Shown here: piece by piece, positions 7,789 to 18,052 of the stretch
Position numbering within the stretch: the first letter of the stretch is position 1
Layout: each line of letters starts with the position of its first letter
Assembly (NCBI GenBank): GCA_009746045.1
Contig: RPFO01000104.1
Coordinates: forward strand, 5,192,395 to 5,256,394
Origin: Mesostigma viride
Taxonomy: Eukaryota; Streptophyta; Mesostigmatophyceae; Mesostigmatales; Mesostigmataceae
DNA length: 64,000 nt
Direction: 5' to 3'
Position numbers and translations under genes: made by a program
The notes under the pieces: generated by a model
Database searches by the model: none
Seen by the model: only the letters and a program-made list of their open reading frames with translations
Told to the model about the DNA's origin: nothing

Positions 7789-10700
7789 ATGTCGTCTGAA
7801 CCGAGTCGTGTCGTCACAGTCGAACCTTCTAGAAAGCACCGTGGGAGTATAAAGGACGTTGACATTCCGTGGCTGGCTCTACTCCACCCACCACCCGAGG
7901 CCACCCATGAGACCATGAACAAGGTCGTCACGCAGTGGCGCTACAAGAAGGCTCCCACAAAAGAGGCTGGGGTGTCTCTCGGCCATCGCTTCATTTGCGC
8001 GCGTGGCATCAACACGAAGGACGCCAACGAGTACGCGCATTATGGCAACCTCGCAGACTTTTCGCGGATCTATGCGGAGTGTGCTGCTCATCCCGTTCGC
8101 CGCACGCTCGACGAAGTCATACAACCCGACGACCCGTCGTGGGCGTACGTCGACATTGACGACAAGGTCGACCCAGATGACGAGCGTCTGGCGAACATCG
8201 ATTACCCGGGACACTTTCGCCGTGTTCACGACGAGTACTGCCGCGTCGTCCTGAACATCGCAACCAAGGACTTTCGCTACGAGGTCAGCACGGCGTCTCG
8301 CATGAAGAAGGATTTGTTCAAGTCGTCTTTCCACATCGTCGTGCGCGGTCTCGTTCTTGCCGACCTGGACGCGAGAGTGTTTTGGTACAGCGGCCTCACC
8401 GATTTCATCAAGCGCGCTTCTTTCGACCTGTCATCTCCCGTTCACGAGGACGCGCACGAGCTGCTGAAGTTCAAAGTGAACGGTCAAGAGCAATTCGACG
8501 AGATCTGCCGCCACCCAGCTGACTATTTCGGTGAAATGGACACGGTGATAGACGAAGCAGTCTACAGGAGAGACAGTCTTTTCCGATGCGTCGGGATGCA
8601 CAAATTCGGGGACACTGACCCTCTGGGAATTCTGCGCACATGTGAAGGCTCGTCTAGTGACTTCCTCGACCATCTCATCAACATCTACTCGCCGGACGAC
8701 GTCTCGGGCGGGGTATTGGTGAGTGCGCCCCCGGACTGGGCGGCATCGTTGAAGAGGAGAGGGGTTCGCGGACGTCGCGAGTGCACGGTGAAGGCGGCGG
8801 GCAAGGACATTGACGTTTCTGCATCTCTCGCGGCGATGGAGAAGGTGGCTCCGGAGTGTGACTATCTCGAGTGCGGCTACATTGAGTTGTCTCCAGACGT
8901 CAAGCTCGTGAGGGTGAAGTACCAGCAATGCGACGATCACATCTGCCTCATATGCAACAAGGTGCACGAGAAGAACGGCCCATTCACGCTCCAATACCCG
9001 TCAGGACAAGTTTTTTATGACTGCTACAGGAAATCGCCAGACGCTCGCAAGATCGAGATCGCACCTCCCGTGATGCAGCAACCGGGATCTGACCAAGTGC
9101 CGTTCACTCACACGTATTCGTCCGAAAAAATCAAGCCATTCAGCTGGGATGCGCTATTTGGGGGACCGCATAAGAGCACCTTCCTCGTCCAGTCCAACTG
9201 CGGGACAGGTAAATCTGAGAGGATTCGTGAACTCGTCAACGAGGCGGTGAGGAGGGATCCAGGTATTCGCGTGTGCTGCATCGTTGCCAACATCAGCCTG
9301 TCCAAGGAGGAGGATCGCAACTACAAGTCTCTGGGCGAGGGGGAGGACGATTGCATGGGAGGACAACGCGTTCCATATCTTGTCCAATGACCCGAATTTC
9401 CGTCACTACCTCAGCGGTCCGAAGGGGATGATGTCTGATGACAGGGTGCTGGTCGTTCTTAACAGCATCTTGCGCGTCACAGACCAACCGTTCGATCTCC
9501 TCATCCTAGACGAAATATATAACACCCTCACCGCGATTTCGCAGGGCCACGTGAAATACAAGCGCGAGGTGTTGAGGAAGTTCATCAGGCTCATTGAGAC
9601 GTCCAAGGTCGTGATTGCGCTAGACGCTACCGTTACTCGAAAGGTATACGAGTTCATAGCGGCCTATCGCGCGGCGGATACTATGGAGGTGGATTGCAAC
9701 ACCTTCAGGCGCCCTACCAACAGGACTCTGCGATGGGTGGACGTGACATCAGAAAAGAACTGGCGAAAGGTCTGCGTGGACCGCTTTGTCGCTGAGTGTG
9801 AGAGGAGGATAGAGGCCGGAGAGAGGATTTTCTGCCCAATGTCTGGCAAAAAAGAGGCCGCCATGGCGTATGAGGCACTCAAACCCTTCATCGACAAGCG
9901 CAAGAACGGGCGTCTCTACACTAGTCTGACGAGCAAGGAGGATCTGGAGGTTGGCGCGAATGCTGCGTGGGCTGACTTGGACTTTTTGATCTTCAGCCCC
10001 ACGATCACGGTTGGAGTCAGCTACACGGAGCACACGTTCGACAGCATGGTGGGACTCTTCATCAACGGGGACACTACGCGAGCTACACGACAACCCTCCA
10101 GCAAATTTTCAGGGTGCGCCACTTAGTCAAGGGAGAGATGGTCATCTTCTATCGAGACACGACTTCGCTTCTTGACAGGCCTCCAACGGACTACGGTACG
10201 ATCGTCGAGAACATGATCGCGGGGGACACTGCGCTCATCCAGCTGCTGTTCGACAACGCCGACGTAGTCTGCGACTGGAGCGCGGACAAGTCGCGTATCT
10301 ATGACAGAAATTGCCCCAAGTTCCGTCTCTTCTGCCGGAACCAGCAAGATCTCGCGGTGTCGAGGTCCCACTACAAGGGAAATCTCATCAAGATACTGAC
10401 GGAGGACTACGGCGTGGAGGTGTCGGCAGTGGAGGAGTTGGGGGACATCGACGCCCCTCCGCTTCCGGTACTAGAAGATCCAGACAAGGACAGGGAGGTG
10501 GTGCTTCTGAGCGAGGAGGAGTACAAGGATCTAGAGGGGAGAATCGGCGGCACGGTTCCACTTTCACCGTACGAAATGCGTCTGAAGGCGGTGTACGAAC
10601 TGGTTCACCGGTTGTACATGATTCCGTATGATCTCATCGACGACGAGCTCCCTCAAATTCTGGACAAGGAGATGGGGAGGAAGGCGTACGCTGGCATTCG

Positions 10701-11274
10701 GCAATATTCGAAGTTGACGGGACTAGGAACCAAGGAGCATTTCAGAGACAATCTGTTGATTCTGCAGAAGTCAGAGTCCTTGTTTGATTTGAAGGCGTAT
10801 TCTCGTTTTGGACTAGCACAGTCTCTGGCCATTACGCTCAAGCTACTAGAAGGGACGCCTATCATCGACTTCATCACGACGGCTGATCCGTCCAATCTCA
10901 CAATGAAGTTGACGCGCGACGAGACGATTGCACTAGGGAATAAAATTGATAGCGAAATTGCCGACAAGGCCTGGTTCATGCGCTCAACATTTGGATACCA
11001 ACGGCGAGCAGGCGAGGCTGGTAGTTTGTCTTTTGCACAGTGTAGCGGGCTCGTCAACAGGTTGTTAAGCCCGACTCTGGGAATTTCTGCCAAAGGGGCG
11101 AAGGGCAACAGCCGTGGCGGTGGTTACTTGGAAATTTCGAAGGCGGACATGCACGCGTTTCTTGATAGGTATAAACCCTCGTGGTGGGGCGATGAGAAGG
11201 ATTATTCGATCACGTCGTTGTCTGGCCTGTCGATGGATGAAATCGCTCCTTTCCTGCAGGGAGCGGATAAGTAA
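7789..11274 (+). CDS. archaeo-eukaryotic primase fused to UL9/OBP-like SF2 helicase, two frameshifts
   Basis: A probable replication initiator, seen as three overlapping frames (7789-9390, 9284-10126, 10114-11274) that make about 1,150 residues together. The N-terminal part carries primase signs: AYVDIDDKVD near residue 120 (catalytic Asp pair), KSSFHIVVRG near 185, and a Cys cluster CDDHICLICNKVH with a later Cys near 385-420, like the zinc-binding end of UL52-type primases. The helicase follows: Walker A QSNCGTGKSE (~residue 466), Walker B LLILDEIYN, VVIALDAT, FSPTITVGVSYTEHTFDSM (motif V of herpes origin-binding proteins) and QQIFRVRH (motif VI). Frame changes fall near 9340-9360, by a G5 run, and near 10075-10085. 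Both keep domain continuity, so this was one gene. Decay or assembly indels are equally possible. Confidence 0.8.
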
Positions 11275-11418
11275 TAAATATTTTTAATGGAACGCGTTTC
11301 TGCCATGCATGTAGTCATCGTTGCCAGCGACAACTGCTTCCCATGCAAATCGGAGGCCCATCCGGTTCGGGTCACACCCCGCCGCGCGGCCCTCGCCGGC
11401 TCCCTCACCCTGCGAGGA

Positions 11419-11796
11419 CATGGCGAAAAATTGGGCGGTCTTTTCTTAAGAGTAAGTACGTGCAATTTTTCGCCACATCCAACAACCCACGCCACCTCAG
11501 CGCCGGCCAGTGGGGGAAGGTGGCGAAAAATTGGGCGTTCTTTTCTTAAGAGTAAGTACGTGCAATTTTTCGCCATCACTCTCACACCTTGACAAACACC
11601 TCCTATACCCCGCGCCAAGGGGTGGCAGGGTGGCGAAAAATTGGGCGTTCTTTATTAAGAGTAAGTACGTGCAATTTTTCGCCATCACTCTCACACCTTG
11701 ACAAACACCTCCTATGACCCGCGCCAAGGGGTGGCAGGGTGGCGAAAAATTGGGCGTTCTTTATATAAGAGTAAGTACGTGCAATTTTTCGCCATC
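11419..11796. repeat. array of four ~100-110 bp units with 12-bp inverted repeats (candidate origin or terminus)
   Basis: GGCGAAAAATTG is followed ~30 bases later by its exact reverse complement CAATTTTTCGCC, four times: 11422-11433/11463-11474, 11522-11533/11563-11574, 11632-11643/11672-11683 and 11741-11752/11782-11793. The loop is conserved (GGGCG, a T-rich part, AAGAGTAAGTACGTG). The spacers between units carry CTCACACCTTGACAAACACC and a GCGCCAAGGGGTGGCAGG segment. The array begins ~145 bp after the stop of the origin-binding-protein-like helicase gene. Confidence 0.85.
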
Positions 11797-12060
11797 CTTG
11801 TCACACCCCCAACACACCATCACAACTGCCGGGGTGGTGACAGATGCCAGCCTAAATCTCACAACCTGGTGAGCAGTGGTGGCAGGGGCACTTATGTTTT
11901 TGCAAGTGGTTTAGGGTTTTAGGGTTTAGGGCTTAGGGTGAGACCCATCCTAGGCCGCGGTCACTATAGGGTCACTATAGGGGTGGCAGATGCCAGCATA
12001 AGGGTGGTGCACTTCTCCTAGTCGCGATGACGGAATGATGACGGAATGATGATGGAAGCT
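11797..12060. other. boundary region with telomere-like repeats, no gene
   Basis: After the hairpin array there is no coding signal. Positions ~11908-11939 hold a run of TTTAGGG-type units (one TTTTAGGG and one CTTAGGG variant), the plant/green-algal telomere repeat, in an interstitial position. A short duplicated GGTCACTATAGG lies near 11958-11984. This may mark the edge of the viral insertion. Confidence 0.5.
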
Positions 12061-12061
12061 A

Positions 12062-12862
12062 CTTAATTAATTAATAGACACGTGCACTGCGTCACGTGAG
12101 CATAAGTCCTCAGTGGGAGGGGAAAAGCGGATGGAATGGAGGGTGTAAGCTATCTAGGTCCTAGTTACAGGGGTGTGGGCACCTCGGCCCGAATCGCTAT
12201 GAATGCCATACGCGGTCACACGCGGAGCCCCCACAGACTTGGGGTTGGTCTCCTTCATCACTACTTGCCATCTATCCTTGCGTACCATCTGCCTCCATTA
12301 TAAAATTAAATTAAATTAAATTATAACATGACTCCGTTGGGAGATCATGTAGCACATATTCCCTATGTTTCCCACATTATTAGGCACAGGAGCCTGGGCC
12401 TAGCCGGGCCGACCTGGCCCGCACAGATCAGGTAGATACCTCAGATAGACTAGCTGGCACCAAGCCCGCCCAGCCTGGGCGATATGTCCTAACCTGGCGT
12501 GCCCCCGGCCGCGCGCGGCAGGGCCGCCACCCGTGGACATTTCGTGATAGTAGACTCGGCATGGACATGTGCTACGTGACGGGCTCACCCCCGGGCAGCC
12601 TCCTGGTTTGTCTGTAATATTGAGGCAGATGGTGCGCAAGGATAGATGGCAAGTAGTAATGAAGGAGACCACCCCCAAGCCTGTGGGGGCTCCGCGTGTG
12701 ACCAAGTATGGCATTCATAGCGATTCGGGCCGCGGTGTCCACACCCCTGTAACTAGGACCTACTAGATAGCTTATACCATCCATTCCATCCCATGTTCCC
12801 CTCCCACTGCGGACTTATGCTCACGTGACGCAGTCACGTGAGCATTAATTAATTAATTAAGG
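12062..12862. mobile_element. foldback element with ~230-bp inverted arms and TTAA-rich ends
   Basis: The left arm (~12063-12296) and the right arm (~12625-12862) are imperfect reverse complements. Landmarks are CGTCACGTGAGCATAAGTCC, GGTCCTAGTTACAGGGGTGT and CGAATCGCTATGAATGCCAT in opposite orientation. Both outer ends are TTAATTAATTAA. The centre (12325-12620) is a minus-strand LINE 3' segment also present at 16220-16540 and partly at 36440-36640. It is either a foldback element or two LINE-related copies inserted head to head. Confidence 0.6.
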
Positions 12863-13517
12863 GGACTCGTCACCAAAACACCAAAAAATCAATAAAAATT
12901 CAAAACTCACATTAAACCTATGCAAACAGTGCCCAAAAGTGATTGGGGACCCAAAGTAGCATTTATGACGATTTGTCGTGCACTTACTAGGGGTACTACC
13001 CCTGGCATGTGGCTAAAAATAGCACAAGACGCTAAACCGTTCTTGCCGCCCAACGGTCAATAGGAGCATCTGTTTGACCTGCCCATACATTCCAAACGAG
13101 TTCCCCCTCTCCTCGACCGTTTGAGCTACTAACATGGGTCGGCGGGGCAGGTTTGTGAGAGTTATTAATTTTCCCGCCAAAATACGGTCTTTTTTCGCGG
13201 GAAAATTAATAACTCTCACAAACCTGACCCGCTGAACCATGTTAGTAACTCAAACGGTCGAGGAGAGGGGGAACTTGTTTGGAATGTATGGGCAGGTCAA
13301 TCAGATGCTCCTATTGACCGTGGCGTGGCAAAAACGGTTTAGCGTCTTGTGCTATTTTTAGCCAAATGCCGGGGGTAATACCCCAAGTAAGTGCACGACA
13401 AATCGTCATAAATGCTACTTTGGGTCCCCAAACCCATTTGGGCATTGTTCGCATAGGTTTAATGTGAGTTTTGAATTTTTATTGATTTTTTGGTGTTTTG
13501 GTGACGAGTCCCCTTAA
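12857..13517. mobile_element. long hairpin (foldback) element flanked by TTAA
   Basis: Arms of ~325 bp run from GGGGACTCGTCACC at 12861 to GGTGACGAGTCCCC ending at 13513. They meet at a ~20-bp centre near 13178-13198 (TTAATTTTCCCGC ... GCGGGAAAATTAA). TTAA lies at both outer edges (12857-12860 and 13514-13517). There is no coding content. Perfect TTAA flanks and near-identical arms suggest a non-autonomous DNA transposon, possibly piggyBac-related, or a palindromic duplication. Confidence 0.7.
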
Positions 13518-15222
13518 CCCCTAAATGGGCAGAAATACTGCCGATGCATCGGCTGTAACTTCACAATTTTGCAAACCAGATGCCATCCAACCCACCCATA
13601 TCCAATGGCTGTCCTTGGGGGCCAAGCATGTCCATGAGTTGCCCTTCGGGTTGGTATATCACAACCTTACATATATGCAGGGTAGGCCATGTATAACTGC
13701 CGTCAAAGTCAGGGGGGTCAAGACGAGCGTTTTCATTTTTGGTAGAATGTGCATTTTGAATTATGTTGTAAGAGCTAGGCACCTACCACTTCAGGGATGA
13801 TAAACAATTAGTTGCTGAACAGTTTGAGCCATTGGGGTCATCATTTGGGTGGGTATACCAGCAGTTACACCCAGTACAGCCCATAGGGGTACCGTTGGTA
13901 AAAAGCAACCAAGGGGTTAGGAGTGGGCATACTACCTACTAATACCTACTAATATGGCCCCCAACCATGCCACACAATACATTTCCCTTCCACAATGATG
14001 GGGAAACATAACTGCATCATCACACTGCCCTTACATGGCACCTATGTGCAGGTGCCACCTTGTCCATGCACGTAGGTAGCGTGGTACGGATACCCTACGC
14101 AAGGCATGCATTCTAGGAGGCAGCCACCAACAAACTAGTGATTTTAAGCCTATTTCAGCTTGCCCTAGCAAGGATAAACTAGGCCTAAGCTGCTATAGCT
14201 TGCCAGGTGATGGCCAGCACACCTGGTGGCACATGCTGACAATGGGAAGCTTCTACTCACCGGTTACATGCTTGATGATGCCACAGAGACCAGCCAACTG
14301 CCTCACACTCATGCAATATGTGTGTGGGAAATGTATAACAAACATATATGGAGGTATTCAAACCCATACAGCCTCTAAAACTTTTCACCATCACCCTGTG
14401 GCAGGTCAACTGACTGAGGGAAGCATCTAAGAAGGGTGTTTTAGAAAGGGGCCAGGCCAGGGTCAAGAAAGAGCATGAATAATGCAAAAAGAATGTGCTA
14501 CACAAGCTAGAACGTATATATAAACGTCAAACATCGATAGGAAAACGATAACTCAGCTTTACCAGGCATGGATGGCGTTACCTTGGCCCAGGCGGTGGCC
14601 GCAAAATGGCGCATTTCGGCACACCAAAGTTGTGCAGCATGGTCGCTGGATTCGGCGATTTCTGGCCACCCTTGCACGTTTACGACTACTATGTATCATA
14701 ACAAGTACAAAGAAACCAAGATATCCTTTAAAATACGCCGTAAAGTTATTGCTGTCAACGTTTCTATCGTCCGGCCTGATCGCAGTTTTTTCCAGCAAGA
14801 ACGCTGCCGACACCTATCAAATGGCATTCCCGCGAACCAAAAATTGGCCTGTATCATCTTTAGGACGTATAAAATCAATTTCCTGAGTTTGGTCAGAAAA
14901 TTCTAACGAAAACGTAAATGCCATGCGTGGGCGCAAGCCGCCATGGCCAGGTCGTCGTTTTCCGGAATGCACGTTGTACGTGAAAAAGTACCCTGACCCC
15001 TAGTACTTTGACCGGCCAGAACACCTCTATAACTTTGTCAGAAGTATGCAAACCCTAGTACCATGCTGTGAGGAAAATTATAAACTTTCGATCTTCTCAG
15101 CTAAACTTTTCCTAATTCTCAATAGTTTTCGCGGCATTTGGTCCCCAGAGAAGGGGCCGACGTGTCGGCTGTAACTCAGTTTTAGGCGGAAAATCGGCAG
15201 CCATACCATTTAGGGGTTAATA
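13514..15222. mobile_element. 1.7-kb element with 15-bp terminal inverted repeats beginning TTAA
   Basis: TTAACCCCTAAATGG at 13514-13528 is matched by its exact reverse complement CCATTTAGGGGTTAA at 15208-15222. Subterminal similarities (CTGCCGAT, CGGCTGTAACT) occur inside both ends. The interior has no recognisable transposase. The longest frames (13525-13800, 14568-14906) show no familiar domain. It is probably a non-autonomous TTAA-target DNA transposon whose left TTAA is shared with the adjacent hairpin element. Confidence 0.6.
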
Positions 15223-15528
15223 TTCCCGTGGATGGATGGAGGGGGGACAAAGCCGCGAAACCGAACTAATCTAACTCTCAAGCTAATCTAATCTAGAAAA
15301 CCCTACCTATTCTTCTCACGGCAAAGCGCCCCTTCCGCTTGGGGGGAGGGGGCTTGCCCACAGGGGCGGGCGTATGAGCCTGGACAACGGCCTTCCACCT
15401 CTTCTTGTCCTGCGCATAGCAGTCCAAGCAAGAGAGAGGGAGTGAATTCGATGTTCAAACTGCGCTGGGACCACTAGGTCAGCCATCCTGACTGCTGTGG
15501 GTAGGTCATGACATGTTTGCCTACCTTC

Positions 15529-16205
15529 TTAGGAATTAATGTCCTTGGGGCCAGGCCAGCCTGGGCAGGTTAGGATAAGCCGTCCTGGCTGGCCAAGCCG
15601 CTGGGGGCCGGCCAGACCGAGGGCGGTGTCTATACCTGGCTGGTGCGAGCAAGATGTCCTACGAATGCTATCCGAAATGCGAGGCATGCCCTGGTACAAA
15701 GATTCTAGAGACCTATGCGTGGAAAACCCGACATTCAGGGCCTGACGGAGCATCCTGGTTACCGTGCCGTTTAGCTTGGCCGCCAGCGTGTCTGTGAGCG
15801 TCCATGCCTCGGCGCCATACGTGAGCACCGTGAGGACCAGGACCTTAATTAAGGAGCATGCGCTTGCCGTGCTCGCCGAGGACCTTCGAGTGCCAGTAGG
15901 CTTAATTCAGCGAACAATGCCGAGCCCAGGCCAGGCCGATGCGGGTGTCCACACTGATCGGCGGCGGTGTCAGGACTGAGCATGCTTCCCAGCAGCGATC
16001 ACGAAACTGGACCTCCGTCCCGTCTAGCAGCCGTGGTAGCGGCGGGCTACTGGAAGCCCCAATCACCATAGCCTCAGTTTTGACACTACTAATCTCCAAC
16101 CCCACCGCCCGTGCCTCCAAGCCCAGACAGTCCAGCCAGGTCTGAATGTGCTCGGGGCGCGCGATGAGGGTGGTGTCGTCCGCATAAATCAGGTCGGCCA
16201 GGCGC
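15529..16205 (-). pseudogene. LINE reverse transcriptase fragment (YADD to thumb), broken
   Basis: Read on the minus strand from 16205, the sequence gives ADLIYADDTTLIARAPEH. YADD is the catalytic RT box, at ~16175-16186. Next comes GLEISSVKTEAMVIGAS (RT box 6). After a frame break comes LTYGAEAWTLTDTLAAKLNG (15828 downwards), the post-RT signature of many non-LTR retrotransposons. The N-terminal part and endonuclease are missing. Frames change at least once around 15830-15900. It is a dead LINE remnant into which, or next to which, a second copy (16210-16738) has inserted. Confidence 0.75.
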
Positions 16206-16209
16206 CGTA

Positions 16210-16738
16210 ACCAGGTTTAACCCCGCCGTGCTCCATATTACAGACACTGCCTCCATATTGTACAGACAAACCAGGAGGCTGCCCGGGTGTGAGCCCGTCA
16301 CGTCTAGTGTAGCACATGTCCATGCCGAGTCTATCACGAAAATACGTCCATGCACGGGTGGCGGCCGGCCCTGCCGCGCGCGGCCTGGGGCACGCCAGGT
16401 GAGGACATATTGCCCACACTGCCAGGCGGGCTTGGTGCCAGCTAGTCTATCTGATGTGTCTACCTGATCTGTGCGGGCCAGGTGCCCGGCTAGGCCCAGG
16501 CGCCTGTGCCTAATGATGTGGGAAACATAGGGCAAATCAGCGTACAAATCCTCATTACTAATGTGCAAACCGAAGGGGCCTTGCGCAGTATCTTGGTGAC
16601 GTTGTCGTCGAGTCGTTGCTCCAGCTCCTGCGTCAGTGTCCAGGTCTCGGCGCCGTAGGTCAGGATCGTCAGAATGACGACCTTGAAGAGGTCACGCTTG
16701 ACGATCCGGGGTAGGGCGGGGTTGCATGCATGCTCCAC
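16210..16738 (-). pseudogene. second LINE remnant: RT C-terminus plus 3' region
   Basis: On the minus strand from 16738 the frame reads FKVVILTILTYGAETWTLTQ and RLDDNVTKILRKA, the same post-RT signature as the neighbouring copy but a different lineage. After a break it continues with HIIRHRRLGLAGHLARTDQV (post-RT region). The 3' segment down to ~16215 (with GGCTCACACCCGGGCAGCC) recurs at 12580-12620. It ends abruptly against the other LINE fragment. Dead copy. Confidence 0.7.
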
Positions 16739-17256
16739 CAGCGGCGGTGGTCATGGAGTTGCGCCCACGCCATGCCGATCTGTGTCGTCAGGTCGTCCTC
16801 GCAGTCGGGAAGCCAACTGCCGAGCAGCTAGCTTGAAGCGGCCTGAAGTAGGGTAGTTGACCTCGGTGTCGTCAATTAAAGAGGCGGAGCCCCCGCATGG
16901 CGCCAATAAAAACCAGCATCGGCATATCCACGAGGTACCGGCCAAGGGGATACATTCCAGCCCTTGATCCTTCATGCAGCCGCGAAGTGACTCCCCGGCC
17001 GGTGCATGCAGGACCAACAAGTGGAATTACGGCGCTGCGCTACGCTAAGCTCTACCCATTTTTACACCGACTACTCATATTTTCCGTGCCGCTACTAATA
17101 TTTTCACCGACTACGAACGTACCACGAGACCAAATTCAGTTCAATTCAATTCCGACTCGCACGTGACCGAAGTTAGCTACTTCTAGTCCGCACCGACTTA
17201 AAAAAAAGGATCACTTATATCAAGGAGACAACCGGACGGAAGCCTTCCAGCAGCAC

Positions 17257-18052
17257 GTGACCCCCCTTGCTGCCGACATTTCAGCAATCGGCGGCACGCT
17301 GACTGCTGAACTTCCTCAGATTTCCACCGCCGCCGCCTCCACCTCCACCGCCGTTTCCGCCTTCACTGCCGACATCAAAGCCCAGCTCCTCGACCTCGAC
17401 CAACGCCTTCAAGCCACCGCCACCGCCCTTGAGAGCTTGCATGACACCGCCGGCCTCACCGCCCAAGCGGTGCAGGAAATCGCTGCCCAGCCGGCACCTG
17501 CTGGCCCGGCCAGTGATGTTCCCTCCACCTGGGCGGACTTGCTTAAGCATCACACCACCTCCACCACCTCCACCATCGCGGCACAACTCAAGCAACAAGC
17601 CCTCGACCTTCGCGAGGCGGCCGAGCTCGACAAGCGCAGCCACAATGTCATCGTCAAGCACTTCGACCAGCCGGCAGGTGAGACCTCCACGAGTCTCCTT
17701 GAGGCAGTTAAGCGCGCCATTCTTGCCCCCATGTTACTCACTGGTGAGCTGGACATGTCGGTTGTCCGCCTCCGGCCCCCGCGCGCGGGGGAAGGCTGGC
17801 CCGGCACCCGTGCTCCTCACCTTTAAGTACATGACGGACAAGCTGGCGTTCCTTAAATGCCGCAAGAAGCTCTCGGAGACTCGCTTCACGCTGGACGACG
17901 ACTTGACCTTGGCCCAGCAACAGCGGCGACGCGAGCTATGGCCGACCTACCTTCAGCTCCGGCAGCGTGCAGGGGGGAAGCCGGTATACTGGAGGGGGGC
18001 GGTCATCCACGTTGACCACAAGCCCTGGCAGGCCCCTCCTGCCACTCCAGGC
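17257..18052 (+). pseudogene. LINE ORF1-like gene, frameshifted copy
   Basis: Homologous to the intact copy at 40984-42357. The first frame (17257-17826) encodes a Ser/Thr/Ala coiled-coil region, then RSHNVIVKHFDQPAGETSTS, the start of an RRM-like domain as in L1 ORF1-type proteins. A frame change near 17775 leads to KAGPAPVLLTFKYMTDKLAF, then TRFTLDDDLTLAQQQRRREL and the terminal KPVYWRGAVIHVDHKPW, stopping at 18052. The N-terminal ~150 residues of the full protein are absent. A ~490-bp 3' region ending in (TTAA)n follows. Such proteins bind retrotransposon RNA. Confidence 0.7.
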
